This document shows positions 1 to 8,696 of a stretch of DNA of 35,184 nucleotides, piece by piece; the stretch's first letter is position 1; each line of letters begins with the position of its first letter. A model generated the notes under the pieces. It saw only the letters and a list, made by a program, of their open reading frames with translations. It searched no databases and was not told the DNA's origin. Source of the DNA: Luteolibacter sp. (lineage in GTDB: Bacteria > Verrucomicrobiota > Verrucomicrobiia > Verrucomicrobiales > Akkermansiaceae). Both the position numbers and the translations under genes were made by a program. The DNA lies in the NCBI GenBank assembly GCA_030696085.1, contig JAUYNL010000092.1:1-35184 (forward strand), written 5' to 3'.

Positions 1-1
1 G

Positions 2-118
2 CTGCTGGCCATCATCCCCTTTGGCGCGAACGAGCCGCTATCAAGTTGGTTCGAGAACTACCAGCGCCACCCGGCCAAGGCCATCCAACTCATCCTTCAC
101 GCCGCCCCCGTCCAATGA
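2..118 (+). CDS. 3' end of an unidentified protein (partial)
   Basis: An open frame enters from the left edge and stops with TGA at 116-118, giving 38 residues that begin LLAIIPFG and end HAAPVQ. The start of the gene lies outside the window. The hydrophobic LLAIIPFG stretch could be the end of a membrane helix; a similar IPFG ending occurs in small membrane proteins of the DUF3817 type, but that is only a guess. The frame is on the same strand as the kinase gene that follows 86 nt later. It may instead be chance reading, since so little is visible. Confidence 0.4.
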   Translation: MLAIIPFGANEPLSSWFENYQRHPAKAIQLILHAAPVQ

Positions 119-204
119 CATCTCAAGCCAAACGCCCTGACCTGAATAGTTACCGGGAAGTTTCAAGTTTGCACGCAGCTTGCCCGTATCGTTAGCATCC
201 ATCC

Positions 205-2574
205 ATGAGCGAAGCCCCGAAAACCATCGTCTGTTGCCCTGCCTGCGGGGCACCGATGGATGTTTCGCCACTGGCTCCCTTCACCAATGTCGCCTGCCCG
301 AAGTGCGGAGAAAACACCCGGGTGAAGCGCCAGTTTGGCCCCTACACGCTGGTGCGCCGCCACGCGGTGGGCGGCATGAGCATGGTCTTCGCGGCGCACG
401 ATCCCACGCTGGACCGCGAGGTGGCCCTCAAGATCCTGAGCGAGGATTTTTCCGCGGACGAACGGCGGATCGCGGCTTTCGAGGAGGAAGCGCGCATCAC
501 CGCATCCTTCAGCCATCCGAATGTGGTGCGTGTTTTCACCACCGGGCGGGCCTTCGGGCGCTTTTACATCGCCATGGAAATGGTGCCGGGCGGGCATTTC
601 GAGCACCGGATCCGCGAGTGCGGCAAGGTCCCGGAACTGGAAATGCTGCCCCTGGCCATCGAGGTGGCGCAGGGACTCAAGGCCGCGCACGCCGCCGGCT
701 TGATCCACCGCGATGTGAAACCCGGCAACATCCTGCTGGATGCCGAGGGCCATGCCAAGCTGGTGGACTTCGGCCTCGCGCTGGTCACCCAGGGCGGCAA
801 GGCCACCGCCTCGGAATTGTGGGCCACGCCGTACTACGTCCCGCCGGAAACCGTGGAGGGCGGCGAGGAGGATTTCCGCTCGGATATCTATGCCTTCGGC
901 TCCACGCTGTATCACGCGCTCTCGGGGAAACCACCGTGCGGAGAGGAATCCATGGCGACGGATGTGCTGCGCGAGGCGAAGAAAAAAATTCTGCCGCTGA
1001 GCGCCGCGGACCCATCCCTATCAGTGGACACCTGCCGGGTCATCGAGCGGGCGATGGCCTATCAGCCGGCCGATCGGTTCGCATCCTATGATGAAATGAT
1101 CGCCGGCCTGGCCACCGCGCTGGGTCACGTGAAATCCGGCCACGCGCAAGCCGCGGGCAGCGCCAGCCAACGCCAGAATGGAAGAAAACAACGGAAACGC
1201 CTGATGCTGGCCGCCGCCGGCGTAGGGATCGTCGTCATTTCCGGCCTCGCCCTCTGGCTGGCAAATCGCCCGCAGCCCGTGCTGGAAACCCTGGATCCAC
1301 CCGTCGTCCAGATGCCGCCTGCGGATGGAGCAGCGGACGATTCCGCGGAAATCGCGCGGCGATACCGCGAAGCGCGCGCGGCGGTGGAGACGGCGAATTT
1401 CGAACTGGCGCAACGCGAATTCAAAACGCTCCACCTCCATCCCCAGGTGCAGGAACCAACCCGCACCTGGGTGGGCGTGGAGGCGGTGCTGGCCGCATAT
1501 CTGGACGGCAGGCCGGCGGACGCGCGCAATCAGGCCCGCGAGATCGTGGAGCATGTGCGCTCCCTGCCCGATTCCCATCCCCTCGGCGGCGATGAATGGA
1601 CCGCCCTGCTCGGCGGCCTCAGTGGCTTTCCCCCCTTGGCGGCTCCCAAACAGGAATCCCCCGTGGCGACCGTGATCGCGGCCATGCTCGCCGGCATCAA
1701 GAACTGGGAGCAAGGCATGCTGGACGAGGGCACCGCGTGTTTCAGCGCCGCAATGGCCGCGGAACTCCCGCCGGATGAACGCTGGGCCGCCGTCTATCAA
1801 AAAATCGCGACCGCACATCTCGAAGACCACCGCATCCTATCAGGACCCTTGTTCGCGGTGGAACCATCGGACGCGGCGGCCTGCGAGAAGGCCATCTCTG
1901 AACTCGACAAAACGCTCGCGCTTCTCAAAACCCGCGGCCGCTCGCGATTCAATCTCCGCGCATGGCAGGTGGATCTGAAACGGCGGGCCAAACATTTCGA
2001 AGCCCTCAAAGCCACCAAACCCGCACCCGCCGCGCCGCCCGAAACCACCATCCCGCCATTGGCCGAGGTTCTCGCCCGGCTCGCGGAGATTTCACGCGAC
2101 TGGCGTTTTTCCGAAGCCACCAGTTATCTCAAGGCACTGCCGGGCGATCCGCAGGGTGCCTCGCGGGCCTCGCTCCTCGCCATCGCCGAGGCGACCACGA
2201 TTTTCCTCAGCGACATCGGGGAAGATCTGAAGAAAGAACCGTTCAGCGGCGAGCTGCCGCTCAAGAACGGCGCGATGGCGACTCGCATCGCCGTGGGCTC
2301 CGACGGCGCGATCACCGCGACACTCGCCGATGGCGGAGACCGTCCCTGCGCGTGGAGCGATTTTTCTCCGGACGCGCTGATTGCGATTCACCGCGTGCTG
2401 GTGAAAAACCCGAGCAACGAGATCGAACGCCTGCGCCGCCACGAGTGCGCCATCGCCTTCGATTGGCTGGCCGGCAACCGCGAGCGCGCGCTGGCCGCCG
2501 CAGCCAATCTCTCGCAAAGCAGCCCGGCTTTCAAAGAGCGCTGGGAGATGATCGCAGGGGGACTGCCGGAGTGA
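205..2574 (+). CDS. Membrane-anchored Ser/Thr protein kinase with N-terminal zinc ribbon
   Basis: Hanks-type (PknB-like) kinase of 789 aa. Residues 10-34 form a zinc-ribbon-like element with two CPxC pairs (C11/C14, C31/C34). The kinase domain spans about 46-305: VALK lysine K76, HRDVKPGN with D170 and N175, DFG at 188-190, and a PPE in place of APE near 213-215. The glycine loop reads HAVGGMSMVF, so two of its three usual glycines are Ala54 and Ser59. A basic stretch (326-332) precedes one membrane helix (about 333-353). The remaining roughly 435 residues should be outside the cytoplasm; they are helix-rich with no fold I recognise, possibly TPR-like. The kinase would phosphorylate Ser/Thr in cytoplasmic partners in response to an outside signal. 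The ATG at 205 has no clear Shine-Dalgarno, which is common in this window. It stands alone, 26 nt before the response regulator. Confidence 0.9.
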   Translation: MSEAPKTIVCCPACGAPMDVSPLAPFTNVACPKCGENTRVKRQFGPYTLVRRHAVGGMSMVFAAHDPTLDREVALKILSEDFSADERRIAAFEEEARITASFSHPNVVRVFTTGRAFGRFYIAMEMVPGGHFEHRIRECGKVPELEMLPLAIEVAQGLKAAHAAGLIHRDVKPGNILLDAEGHAKLVDFGLALVTQGGKATASELWATPYYVPPETVEGGEEDFRSDIYAFGSTLYHALSGKPPCGEESMATDVLREAKKKILPLSAADPSLSVDTCRVIERAMAYQPADRFASYDEMIAGLATALGHVKSGHAQAAGSASQRQNGRKQRKRLMLAAAGVGIVVISGLALWLANRPQPVLETLDPPVVQMPPADGAADDSAEIARRYREARAAVETANFELAQREFKTLHLHPQVQEPTRTWVGVEAVLAAYLDGRPADARNQAREIVEHVRSLPDSHPLGGDEWTALLGGLSGFPPLAAPKQESPVATVIAAMLAGIKNWEQGMLDEGTACFSAAMAAELPPDERWAAVYQKIATAHLEDHRILSGPLFAVEPSDAAACEKAISELDKTLALLKTRGRSRFNLRAWQVDLKRRAKHFEALKATKPAPAAPPETTIPPLAEVLARLAEISRDWRFSEATSYLKALPGDPQGASRASLLAIAEATTIFLSDIGEDLKKEPFSGELPLKNGAMATRIAVGSDGAITATLADGGDRPCAWSDFSPDALIAIHRVLVKNPSNEIERLRRHECAIAFDWLAGNRERALAAAANLSQSSPAFKERWEMIAGGLPE

Positions 2575-2600
2575 GGAGCGGGCCATTATCCCATAACACC

Positions 2601-3278
2601 ATGCGCCTGCTCCTGATCGAAGACAACACTCCGCTGCGGGATGCCGTGGGGCAGTTTCTTCGCGAAGCGGGATTTCTCGTGGACTCGGCCGCAAGCGGTG
2701 ACGAAGGTCTCTGGGCTGCTTCGGAAAATCCCTACGATGTGATCCTGCTGGATCTCATGCTGCCGAAGATCGACGGCATGGAAATCCTGCGCCGCCTTCG
2801 TGCGAAAGGAAATCAGATCCACATTCTGGTCATCAGCGCCCGCGATGGATTGGAGGACCGGTTGGAAGCTTTGGATGCGGGAGCGGACGATTATTTGGTG
2901 AAGCCGTTTCCGCTGGCCGAGGCGCTGGCCCGCGTCCGCGCCCTGCTCCGCCGCAGTTATTCCAGGAAGAGTCCGCTCATGCAGTTGGCGGACCTCCAAC
3001 TGGACCCCATCCGCCGGATGGTCCGTCGTGGTGACCGCGCCCTGGAACTTACCGCGCTGGAATACCGGTTGTTGGAATACCTGTTCTATCGGTCAGGAGA
3101 AGTGGTCTCCCGCACCGATATCTGGGAGCGCGTTTTCGAGGACGGCACCGGCGGAAGCAGCAATACCGTGGACGTTTACATCGGCTATCTGCGCAAAAAA
3201 CTCAACGCGGAGGGCGAACCCGATCTGATCCAGACGAGGCGCGGCCATGGCTACATCCTGGAGGAGGCGGCCCCATGA
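2601..3278 (+). CDS. OmpR-family response regulator
   Basis: Two-component DNA-binding regulator of 225 aa. The receiver domain (1-115) has the acidic pocket E7/D8, phospho-acceptor D51 in LLDLMLP, Ser79 at the usual Thr/Ser position and K101 in the LVKPF motif. A winged-helix C-terminal domain (about 125-222) carries LTALEYRLLEYL, the VYIGYLRKKL recognition-helix region and the closing RGHGYIL hairpin, as in CpxR/QseB/CzcR relatives. The ATG at 2601 begins the canonical MRLLLIEDN; the frame stays open upstream to 1962, but that part overlaps the kinase gene and is not coding. Its stop overlaps the start of the histidine kinase gene by 4 nt, so the two proteins are a cognate pair. Likely targets include the following envelope genes, but no operator can be proven. 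Confidence 0.95.
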   Translation: MRLLLIEDNTPLRDAVGQFLREAGFLVDSAASGDEGLWAASENPYDVILLDLMLPKIDGMEILRRLRAKGNQIHILVISARDGLEDRLEALDAGADDYLVKPFPLAEALARVRALLRRSYSRKSPLMQLADLQLDPIRRMVRRGDRALELTALEYRLLEYLFYRSGEVVSRTDIWERVFEDGTGGSSNTVDVYIGYLRKKLNAEGEPDLIQTRRGHGYILEEAAP

Positions 3279-4723
3279 AATCCCCGTCCATCCGGCGCGC
3301 ACTGCTGATCCGCGGCGGCAGCGGATTGGGCACCTTGCTCTGCCTTTTATCAGCCGCGATCTATCTGCTCGTCCACCACAGCCTCTACCGCGAGATGGAC
3401 CAGTCGATCACGCAGACAGCGGCGCTGTTGGCAAACCAGGTGGAGTTGGAGAATGGCAATGTGACCTTTGAATGGCAGGAGGGATTGGGCAGCAACGACA
3501 CCTTGATTCTCGAAGGCCTTTTCCAATTCTGGGATGATCGCACCGGGCGGACCACACGCTCGCCCGCGCTGCAATCGCATAACCTGCCGAAGTTTCGAGG
3601 AACTAACGGAAGCCCGCTGGTGAAAACCATCACTTTACCAAATGGCGACCACGCACGTGCGCTTGGCCTTGAGGTCCACCCATTCATCCTGCCCGAGGAA
3701 CTGGAAAGAATGCGAAACGTCGGCAATGTCATCGATCCCAAAACCCTTCCCCACACGCTGGTGGTCGCAGGGAATATCGAACCGATGCAGCGCACTCTCG
3801 CGCAGTTGCGTTACATGCTGCTGAGCGGCGCGCTGCTCACCCTGGCCCTTGGTTTCACGCTTGTGGATCATGTGATCCGCATTTCGCTGCGCCCCATCGA
3901 CGAGCTTACCCGCCAAATGCACGAACGTGCCGAGCATCAGTTGGATTCCGCTCTCACGCTGCCGGGCGAGTTGCCTCAGGAACTCACCGGACTCGCCAAA
4001 AACTTTGATTCGTTGCTCGCCCGCGTGGCCACCACGCGCCAGCGCGAGCGGGATTTCATCCAACACGCGGCCCACGAACTCCGCACCCCCATCGCCGGAC
4101 TGCGTGCCACGGCCGAACTCGCACTTTCGCAAGCCCGCGATGCGGCATCCTATGCCGGCTATCTGACGACCTGCCGGAAAACCGCAGAGGAACTCGGAGA
4201 ACTGGTGAAACGCCTATCAGCGCTCGCCCGCGTTGGCCGCTCGTCAGATGCCCTGGTGAACATGGAAATCCTATCCCCCCTTCAGATGATTGAAGGATGC
4301 CTGATACCGTTCCGCGCCATCACCGAAAACCGTGGCATCACCATCGTCACCGAGCCCTCCGATCCCGGCTTGAGATTCACCGGAGACCGCACGCTCAGCC
4401 GGATCATTCTCAACAACCTGCTGGACAATGCCGCATGCTACACACCGGACAACGGCGAAATCCGCATCCGCTGCGAACGCGCAGGAAATCGGGTGCAGGT
4501 CACGGTGTCCAATCCCGCCGAAGATTTGACGGAAGATCCCGGGCGGCTGTTCGAACCGCTCTTCCGGCGGGAAACCCCGGCACATGATGCGGGAGCCCAC
4601 CTTGGCATCGGCCTCACGCTCAGCCTGGACGCCGCCAACTCCATGGGCGGTGCCTTGAAGGCCCGCAAGACGAATGATGGATGGATTGAGTTCGTGTTCA
4701 GCCTTCCCGCCTCCGGAAACTAA
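3275..4723 (+). CDS. Sensor histidine kinase
   Basis: Inner-membrane sensor kinase of 482 aa, partner of the preceding regulator (ATGA overlap). TM1 is about 14-35, then a periplasmic sensor loop of about 145 residues, then TM2 about 181-199. A short HAMP-like linker follows, then the HisKA domain with H-box HAAHELRTP (phospho-acceptor H267) and an HATPase_c domain with N-box NNLLDNA (380-386). The ATP lid has a recognisable F-box (FEPLFRR) and G2 (GIGLTLS), but the usual DxGxG G1 box is replaced by SNPAEDLTEDPG. The signal sensed is unknown. The position directly ahead of an LTA-synthase-family gene suggests an envelope or surface-modification circuit, which is an inference from gene order. 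Confidence 0.94.
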   Translation: MKSPSIRRALLIRGGSGLGTLLCLLSAAIYLLVHHSLYREMDQSITQTAALLANQVELENGNVTFEWQEGLGSNDTLILEGLFQFWDDRTGRTTRSPALQSHNLPKFRGTNGSPLVKTITLPNGDHARALGLEVHPFILPEELERMRNVGNVIDPKTLPHTLVVAGNIEPMQRTLAQLRYMLLSGALLTLALGFTLVDHVIRISLRPIDELTRQMHERAEHQLDSALTLPGELPQELTGLAKNFDSLLARVATTRQRERDFIQHAAHELRTPIAGLRATAELALSQARDAASYAGYLTTCRKTAEELGELVKRLSALARVGRSSDALVNMEILSPLQMIEGCLIPFRAITENRGITIVTEPSDPGLRFTGDRTLSRIILNNLLDNAACYTPDNGEIRIRCERAGNRVQVTVSNPAEDLTEDPGRLFEPLFRRETPAHDAGAHLGIGLTLSLDAANSMGGALKARKTNDGWIEFVFSLPASGN

Positions 4724-4724
4724 T

Positions 4725-4742
4725 TCCGGTCCTCTCACCGGA
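4725..4742 (+). terminator. Possible weak hairpin after the histidine kinase gene
   Basis: A 6-bp inverted repeat (TCCGGT, 6-nt loop, ACCGGA) begins 1 nt after the TAA at 4721-4723. No T-run follows, so at best this is a weak or Rho-assisted terminator, or simply mRNA 3' structure. Confidence 0.25.
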
Positions 4743-4761
4743 TTCTCATGTTCGGTTTGCT

Positions 4762-4799
4762 AATTCGTGTGCCGCAAGCAGCACCCGCCACACGGAATT
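4762..4799. repeat. Imperfect inverted repeat upstream of the LTA-synthase-family gene
   Basis: AATTCGTGTG at 4762-4771 pairs with CACACGGAATT at 4789-4799 apart from one bulged base, leaving a 17-nt loop. It lies 43 nt before the chosen ATG at 4842. It could be an operator, a leader hairpin or a terminator; the downstream bases TTTCCC make a terminator weak. Confidence 0.3.
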
Positions 4800-4841
4800 T
4801 CCCTGGGCGGGCGCGGGCTTTCCCGAATTCCATCCCATCCC

Positions 4842-6860
4842 ATGCGCCCTCTTTTCCGCTCCATTCCCGCCCGTCTTGCGCTCATCGCGTTCTCCCTGTT
4901 CTTCGCGGCTTCCCTTCTAACACGCATCGGCCTCCTGATCACGGCCCGGCATGAAGTCACTTGGGATGCTTCCATTGTCGGGATTTTCGCCAACGGAGCT
5001 TGGTTTGATGCGGCATCCGCGGTTTTCGCCGTGTTCCCGTGGCTGCTGCTTGGCGCGGTTGCTCCGGCGCGGTTTCTACAATCCACCATCGGCAAGTGGA
5101 TCGCGGCGGGATTCATGACGGTCTTCGCCGGCATTCTGATCTTCATCACCACCGCCGAGTGGTTCTTTTGGGATGAGTTCGGCGCGCGCTTCAACTTCAT
5201 CGCCGTGGACTATCTGGTCTGGACCCAGGAAGTCTGGGGAAATATCTCCGAGTCCTATCCGATGATTCCCATCTTCTGCGGAATCGCCGCCCTGGCCGGA
5301 AGCCTGTCATGGTGGATGAACCGCAAAGGGCTGTTTTCATGGGCGGCAAGCGGTGCCACCACTTGGGTGGAGCGCTGCGCCTGGCCTCTCGCCGGACTCG
5401 CGATTTCCATGCTCGCCGTGGTTTCCATGGACCAGTCATCCATGCCCGTATTCGCCAATCAATATCATGGCGAACTGGCGAAAAACGGCTGCTGGTCGTT
5501 CTTTGCTGCGTTCAAACAGATGGAGATCGACTACGAAAAATGGTATGCGGTTCTTCCCAAGGATCAGGCACTCGGTGAGGCGAAACGACTGCTCTCCACG
5601 GCCGATGCGCCGGCCAGTTCCCCTGCCCCGGATGATCTCCATCGCAGCATCGCCGGTCGCGGAACCGAGCAACGCTGGAATGTCATCGTCGTTTGCATGG
5701 AGAGCATGAGCGGTGATTTCATGAGTTACCTCGGAAACAAATCCGGTCTCACCCCGAACCTTGATCGCATCGCCAAGGAATCCATCTTCTTCGAAAACCT
5801 CTACGCCACCGGCACGCGCACCGTGCGCGGCATGGAGGCGCTCACGCTCAGCCTCCCGCCCACCCCGGGCCAGGCGATCATCTACCGCCCGGAAGGAACG
5901 GATCTAACCACCACCTTCAGTCCGTTTCTCGATCGTGGCTACGACTGCGCGTTCTTCTATGGCGGCGACGGACGCTTCGATTTCATGAACCGTTATTTCT
6001 TCACCGCCGGCTGCCGGGTCATGGATGCGGGCGCATGGAAAAAAGAAGACGTCACCTTCAAGACCGCCTGGGGCGCGTGTGATGAGGACCTGTTCCGAAA
6101 AACCATTGCGGAAGCCGATTCCGACTATGCGGCGGGCAAACCGTTCCATTTCTTCTGCATGACCACCAGCAATCACCGACCCTATGATTTCCCCTCGGGC
6201 CGGATCGATCGCCCTTCCCACGGCGGGAGGAAAGCGGCGGTGAAGTATGCGGACTGGGCTCTCGGAAATCTGATCGAGGAGGCAGGCAAACGTCCCTGGT
6301 TCAAGGACACCTTGTTCGTCATCTGCTCGGATCACTGTGCCAGCAGCGCCGGAAAACTCGAACTCGATGTCACGAAATACCGCATTCCGGCAATGATCTA
6401 CAATCCCTCGCTCGTGACCCCGCAAACCATCGGCACCTTATCCAGCCAGATCGATGTCATGCCCACGATGTTCGGACTGCTGAACTGGAATTATGACACC
6501 CTCGGCTATGGTCATGATCTGCTGGCTCCTGCGGCGGCAGGTTTTCCCGGCCGGGCCTTTGTCAGCAACTACCAGAAACTCGCCCTGCTGCGTGACGATG
6601 GAATCGCCATTCTCAAACCGAACCGGAAATTCTCCGTCTATGCCTGTGATCTGGCGACAGGGGATTTCTCCCCGCCCGATGCGGCCTCCGCCGGCGAGCT
6701 CGTCCGTGATACCACGGCTTTCTATCAGAGCGCCTCCTGGTTGTTCAAAAGCGGCAGGCTCAAGAAAACCTTCCGCGAAGCGGCGGGACTGGCGTCCGCG
6801 CACGGCGCTACCGACTTCCGCCCGTTTCCCATGAAACCCCTCACCATACCCGAATCATGA
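4842..6860 (+). CDS. LTA synthase family phosphotransferase/sulfatase-fold membrane protein
   Basis: Membrane protein of 672 aa with about five N-terminal helices (residues 1-210) and a C-terminal alkaline-phosphatase/sulfatase-fold domain outside the membrane. Metal and nucleophile motifs of the LtaS/OpgB group are present: MESMSGDF with E287, then ATGTRTVRG with candidate nucleophile T327, followed by the LSLPPTPG signature typical of Gram-negative members, and CSDHCAS as the Asp-His metal pair. In a Gram-negative such proteins transfer phosphoglycerol or similar groups from a phospholipid to glycans or other envelope acceptors; the substrate here is unknown. The frame is open from 4767, but MRPLFRSIPARL at 4842 gives a normal basic start before the first helix. 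The stop overlaps the next gene by 4 nt. Gene order after a two-component pair suggests regulated envelope decoration. Confidence 0.9.
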   Translation: MRPLFRSIPARLALIAFSLFFAASLLTRIGLLITARHEVTWDASIVGIFANGAWFDAASAVFAVFPWLLLGAVAPARFLQSTIGKWIAAGFMTVFAGILIFITTAEWFFWDEFGARFNFIAVDYLVWTQEVWGNISESYPMIPIFCGIAALAGSLSWWMNRKGLFSWAASGATTWVERCAWPLAGLAISMLAVVSMDQSSMPVFANQYHGELAKNGCWSFFAAFKQMEIDYEKWYAVLPKDQALGEAKRLLSTADAPASSPAPDDLHRSIAGRGTEQRWNVIVVCMESMSGDFMSYLGNKSGLTPNLDRIAKESIFFENLYATGTRTVRGMEALTLSLPPTPGQAIIYRPEGTDLTTTFSPFLDRGYDCAFFYGGDGRFDFMNRYFFTAGCRVMDAGAWKKEDVTFKTAWGACDEDLFRKTIAEADSDYAAGKPFHFFCMTTSNHRPYDFPSGRIDRPSHGGRKAAVKYADWALGNLIEEAGKRPWFKDTLFVICSDHCASSAGKLELDVTKYRIPAMIYNPSLVTPQTIGTLSSQIDVMPTMFGLLNWNYDTLGYGHDLLAPAAAGFPGRAFVSNYQKLALLRDDGIAILKPNRKFSVYACDLATGDFSPPDAASAGELVRDTTAFYQSASWLFKSGRLKKTFREAAGLASAHGATDFRPFPMKPLTIPES

Positions 6861-7444
6861 CATCCACCCGACTCCGCGCGCAAGGCTTCGCCAATCTCCA
6901 TCGCAAGCTGATCTTCCGCCTGCTCTCCATCGCGCTTGCGGCATATCTCTTATACGTGCCGGACCCATGGAAACCCGATGAAACCGCGGTCCTATGCGCG
7001 CGGATTGCAGGGACTCTGCTGATATTTGCGGGAATCATCGGCCGGATGCTCGCAACGCTCTCCATTGGCGGGATCAAGGATCGCCTCATCGTGAAGACCG
7101 AACTCTACTCCATCTGCCGGAATCCACTGTATTTCGCATCGTTCCTGATGGCTCTCGGCGTGGGACTGTTATCCTGCAGGGTGGATTTCACCGTCCTTGT
7201 GAGCGCCTCCTTCCTGGCGATTTTCCATCCCATGATGCGCAATGAGGCCAACTTCCTCAGGGAAAAGTTCGCTGACTTCGCGGAGTATGAACAACGAGTG
7301 CCTCTTTTTTTCCCGAACTTCGCACTGTGGCAGGAACGCGGAAAAATCGAAATCCGTTTCGACAGGGTCAAACGCACGCTGCTTGATGCCTCGCTCGCTC
7401 TCATCGTCGTTCCGGCATTGATCCTGATCCGCATGATTTCATAA
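6857..7444 (+). CDS. Isoprenylcysteine carboxyl methyltransferase/phospholipid methyltransferase-like protein
   Basis: Integral membrane protein of 195 aa. It shows the ICMT/PEMT-type signature: a segment reading CRNPLYFASFL (about 87-97), then a conserved ERNEANF-like stretch (MRNEANFLREKF) and YEQRVPLFFP near 143-152, which form the SAM-binding half in this family. Four to five hydrophobic segments are visible. Bacterial relatives methylate lipids or small hydrophobic acceptors; the substrate cannot be predicted. The start ATG overlaps the stop of the LTA-synthase-family gene (ATGA), implying translational coupling and a joint role in envelope lipid or glycan modification. Confidence 0.85.
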   Translation: MTSTRLRAQGFANLHRKLIFRLLSIALAAYLLYVPDPWKPDETAVLCARIAGTLLIFAGIIGRMLATLSIGGIKDRLIVKTELYSICRNPLYFASFLMALGVGLLSCRVDFTVLVSASFLAIFHPMMRNEANFLREKFADFAEYEQRVPLFFPNFALWQERGKIEIRFDRVKRTLLDASLALIVVPALILIRMIS

Positions 7445-7509
7445 GCGGTCAGGCTGGTGATCCGCCACCAGAACGAGATCCGCATGAATCCGCAATACAC
7501 CAAGCATGG

Positions 7510-7541
7510 AAACAGAAAGCCCGGAGCGGAAACCGCCCCGG
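7510..7541 (-). terminator. Rho-independent terminator of the outer-membrane protein gene
   Basis: On the minus strand CCGGGGCGG, loop TTT, CCGCTCCGG forms a 9-bp stem (7541-7521) with one G-U pair, followed by the T-rich tail CTTTCTGTTT. It lies 48 nt past the stop of the minus-strand gene at 7589 and may also serve the convergent plus-strand operon ending at 7444. Confidence 0.65.
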
Positions 7542-7588
7542 ACTTTGAACAACCCAATACTCCAGAGAAAACGGGCGGGATCCGGCAA

Positions 7589-8545
7589 TTAGAAATTCCA
7601 GATCAGATCGAGGGTGAAGCGCTCTTCGATGAGGCTGCTTTCATCATCGGTGAGTGGGATTTCATAGGCGGCGCCGATGTTGACGCAATCGGTGATGCGC
7701 GAGCGGAAACCGATCGCGGCAGTCACGAGATCACGGTTTTCGCCGGCATTCGCCGCGCCGAGGTTGAACACATCACCACCTTCGAAGTTGACGGTGTCGC
7801 TCAGCGCACCCCCAAGATGAGCGGGGAAGTTTTCCGAGCCATCACCGGCATCGAGCACATGGAACCAGTTCACTTCGACGAGCGGAATGAAGTATTGGCA
7901 CACTTCATAACTCGCATGGGCGCTGATGAAGGAGTTGGTGGACTGCTCGTTGGAGAACGGGATCTGCAAGCCGGCGGAACCTGCGAACTGCCAGTCATCG
8001 ATGAGTTTCAGGCCATTGAGGATGAGGTTGACGCTGCCATCGCCCTCGCCTTGGAGAACATCGCTGTTTCCGGTGGGGAGTTCGAAAGTCATGGTGCCGC
8101 TCAGCGCGGTGCGGGAGACGGGATCGAGGATGAAGGCATACTTCAGACCGGCCCCGAGATTGGCGAAGCCGCTTTGGTCTTCGAGGGTATTGTCGAAATT
8201 CATGTCCACGTAGCCGTCCTTGGTGGCGACGATGGAAAGGCGCTCATTGATGCCGATTTCGAATTGCAAGGCATAGACTTCGACATCGCCGCCCAAAGCG
8301 GCGAAACCTCCACCGACAGTGCTGATGCGGTCCGGCAGGCCGTGATAGATGAAGATCGGATGGACGTTGGTGCCTGGCAGCGCGAGATCAAAGAGCGTGG
8401 GGTTGCTGATCGGGCGGCGGGCCTGGGCAAAACCGTCCGCAGAAGCCACAGGGGCTGGAGCGGTGGTGTCCACGGCGACGCTGCCGGCGAGAACCATGGA
8501 ACTGAGGAAGCCGAAGGCTCCGAAGGCGGTAATGGATGATTTCAT
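7589..8545 (-). CDS. Exported outer-membrane beta-barrel-like protein
   Basis: A 318-aa protein with a signal peptide (MKSSITAFGAFGFLSSMVLAG, cleavage near 21-22). The rest is rich in alternating strands with aromatic girdle-type residues and many glycines, ending in Trp-Asn-Phe. A C-terminal Phe at the end of a last beta-strand is the usual BAM recognition signal, so I infer an outer-membrane barrel. No named family is recognised; it may be an MtrB/PorP-like or transporter-like porin of unknown substrate. The frame is open to 8593, but the ATG at 8545 gives the proper signal peptide. It is divergent from the metallopeptidase gene, with 151 nt between them holding both promoters, and is followed by a terminator. 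Confidence 0.75.
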   Translation of the reverse strand: MKSSITAFGAFGFLSSMVLAGSVAVDTTAPAPVASADGFAQARRPISNPTLFDLALPGTNVHPIFIYHGLPDRISTVGGGFAALGGDVEVYALQFEIGINERLSIVATKDGYVDMNFDNTLEDQSGFANLGAGLKYAFILDPVSRTALSGTMTFELPTGNSDVLQGEGDGSVNLILNGLKLIDDWQFAGSAGLQIPFSNEQSTNSFISAHASYEVCQYFIPLVEVNWFHVLDAGDGSENFPAHLGGALSDTVNFEGGDVFNLGAANAGENRDLVTAAIGFRSRITDCVNIGAAYEIPLTDDESSLIEERFTLDLIWNF

Positions 8546-8696
8546 AAATAATGGGGTTGTGGTTTGGATTGCGTAAGTAGTCTTTTCAGGCAACGAGCTC
8601 CGCGCTACTCATTATTTGCCGTGAACCGCGCATATCCCGCCCTATGCGGGACAACGAGACTTGCGGAGCACGGAAGTTTCGATCAGATTCATCCTC

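Noticed and set aside
40..70. TTCGA-containing bases resembling a tRNA T-arm
   Set aside because: No acceptor stem, anticodon arm or D-arm can be drawn around it.
41..271. 76-codon minus-strand open frame at the left edge
   Set aside because: It overlaps the partial upstream frame and the kinase start and has no recognisable features.
163..915. 250-codon minus-strand open frame opposite the Ser/Thr kinase
   Set aside because: It lies fully antisense to well-supported kinase motifs and shows no family features; it is a by-product of GC-rich codon use.
1962..2600. N-terminal extension of the response regulator
   Set aside because: The extension overlaps the kinase gene in another frame and the receiver domain starts exactly at the ATG at 2601.
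7457..8539. 360-codon plus-strand open frame opposite the outer-membrane protein gene
   Set aside because: The minus strand gives a signal peptide, barrel-like strands and a terminal Phe; the plus-strand product is Glu/Gly/Asp-rich with no structure.
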